Part shown: one piece after another, positions 9,195 through 10,116 of the stretch | Position numbering within the stretch: the stretch's first letter is position 1 | Layout: the number at the start of each line of letters is the position of its first letter | Source: Conidiobolus incongruus B7586 | Taxonomy: Eukaryota; Entomophthoromycota; Entomophthoromycetes; Entomophthorales; Conidiobolaceae | DNA length: 10,116 nucleotides | Assembly: GCA_000697335.1 (NCBI GenBank) | Contig: JNEM01016696.1 | Location: 1-10,116 of the forward strand | Direction: 5' to 3' | The notes under the pieces: generated by a model | What the model was told of the DNA's origin: nothing | What the model saw: the letters and a program-made list of their open reading frames with translations, nothing else | Databases searched by the model: none | Made by a program: the position numbers and the translations under genes

Positions 9195-9210
9195 AATATT
9201 TTTTGAATGA

Positions 9211-9782
9211 AAAAAGGCGGAAAGGTTCATAGCAATATGGATAATGATATCAATGATACTAGTGTTGTATTTTGAAAGTATCCGTCCGTATCAATTCGAT
9301 AGTGAAGTCCATATTACCGCTAATTTATAGTGGCTTTGTTTACCCATAATCAAATAAAGTTCTTTAGTTCCACTTATTAGAATTTATACAAATCCTATAT
9401 GACTCAATGACTAGATTATTTAGACCCAGAAGGGATAAGGATGGAAAAAGTGTTTTTCTGGATATTCTGCTACGACTTCTCAACAGTAAGTAAACTTTAA
9501 GACATACAGGATTGATAAATAATTTAATAAGCCGTATTACGAGTACTTTTCTAACAACCATCTCTATAGAAAAACTTTCTATAAAGCACAGCACTAGTTC
9601 TAATCCTATGTCAAATTAACACCTATATGAAAGTTAAATTCCCTAAACCTCTTCCAATTGAAGATTCTCTTGGTCACAGATTAGAACTTGAATTTCTCAG
9701 ATATGAGACTAATCCATCTGATAATCTGTTCCCTGATTTAAATACTTACTCAGGCAATAATATCAATAGTGATAGATATTAA
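9211..9782 (+). CDS. Candidate spliced (or decayed) gene, unknown function
   Basis: Three protein-like plus-strand segments lie in a GC-richer island. Segment 1, 9211-9327, reads Lys-Lys-Ala-Glu-Arg, then a membrane-like stretch FIAIWIMISMILVLYF, then a polar part, and ends at TAG. A competing frame from an ATG at 9207 gives MKKGGKVHSNMDNDINDTSV. Segment 2, 9368-9485, directly follows a TTCTTTAG acceptor-like word, contains RLFRPRRDKDGKSVFLDILL, and stops at a GTAAGT donor. Segment 3 is open from 9585 to a TAA at 9780-9782. From its ATG at 9627 it has 51 codons, including IEDSLGHRLELEFLRYETN. AG acceptors at 9590-9591 or 9596-9597 both keep the frame from segment 2 into segment 3. The join between segments 1 and 2 is not settled, because GTATTT (9267) and GTATCC (9278) donors are both possible. 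If the organism has few introns, this is instead a decaying gene, or only the 51-residue frame is real. No family is recognised. Confidence 0.35.
9486..9591 (+). other. Candidate intron
   Basis: The segment begins GTAAGTAA, a near-consensus 5' splice site, right after the coding-like segment ending at 9485. It contains CTAAC (9551-9555), a plausible branch point, and ends at a CACAG acceptor (9590-9591). Removing it keeps an open frame into the stretch ending at 9782. A nearer acceptor, CTATAG at 9564-9569, has better spacing from the branch point but leads to a stop at 9617-9619. The splice model is inferred from sequence alone. Confidence 0.35.
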
Positions 9783-10116
9783 TCTATGCATTCATAATAA
9801 AGCTATATCTCAATATGACAATTAGCACATAGTATAATGAATTTAATCACGAATTTCTTAAATCATAATATTTAATCAAATTATATTAAAATTAATATAT
9901 TTTGAATATACTAACTATGAATATTTTAATTGTTAAAATATATAATTATAATTATAATATTGAATATTATAGAGACTAAATTGATAATTTATTTTCAACT
10001 TAACTCATAATACTTTTTAAATTATTAAAAAGTAGAGGTTATATTCTTAAAATTATTTTTAAACTTTAAAATTCTTAATAAAAGTAATTATTCTATATTT
10101 TTATATATTTGAAATA
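9783..10116. other. AT-rich 3' flank
   Basis: The sequence turns back to A/T runs with no frame or repeat of note. The first 60 or so bases may be the 3' untranslated region of the candidate gene. Confidence 0.6.

Noticed and set aside
4817-9472. The 13-base word GGATATTCTGCTA, found once near 4818 and again near 9460
   Set aside because: The similarity does not extend beyond the word, and exact matches of this length are expected by chance in 10 kb of biased sequence.
9364-9594. 76-codon minus frame opposite the candidate spliced gene
   Set aside because: It starts with GTG and covers the plus-strand segment with the splice donor. The plus strand has the more protein-like charge pattern and continues into a second open segment.

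Overview
The window is extremely AT-rich eukaryotic DNA with very few genes. Only three short genes are well supported. They stand out as islands of higher GC and protein-like composition in a sea of A/T runs. TATA-like boxes lie about 65-105 bp upstream of their ATG codons, and there is no Shine-Dalgarno or operon structure. There are also a relic that looks like a Merlin/IS1595-type transposase and a candidate gene with a GTAAGT splice donor. Together these suggest a compact-gene, AT-rich fungus, either an early-diverging lineage or a microsporidian. I cannot name the species. Glutamine in the well-supported genes is written CAA/CAG, and TAA/TAG end the frames, so the nuclear code looks standard.

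Layout. 1-954 is a desert. 955-1287 (minus) encodes a small secreted Tyr/Pro/Gly-rich protein, with a TATA-like box behind its start. 1428-1657 (minus) holds overlapping protein-like frames of unknown origin. 2277-2847 (minus) carries the decayed transposase. 2848-4780 is another desert, poor in G and C. 4781-5040 is an unresolved GC-richer island that may be a gene remnant. 5665-5961 and 7154-7447 (both plus) are paralogous single-pass membrane proteins with two PPxY motifs in the tail. Both are preceded by a CANNTG box and a TATA box. 7448-9168 is a desert. 9211-9782 (plus) is a candidate spliced or decayed gene of unknown function. The rest is AT-rich sequence.

Functional reading. The PPxY pair most resembles, in architecture only, membrane adaptors that recruit WW-domain proteins such as NEDD4/Rsp5-type ubiquitin ligases. 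The secreted protein could be a wall or matrix component. Nothing in the window ties these genes into one pathway. The pair is best seen as a small diverged local gene family.
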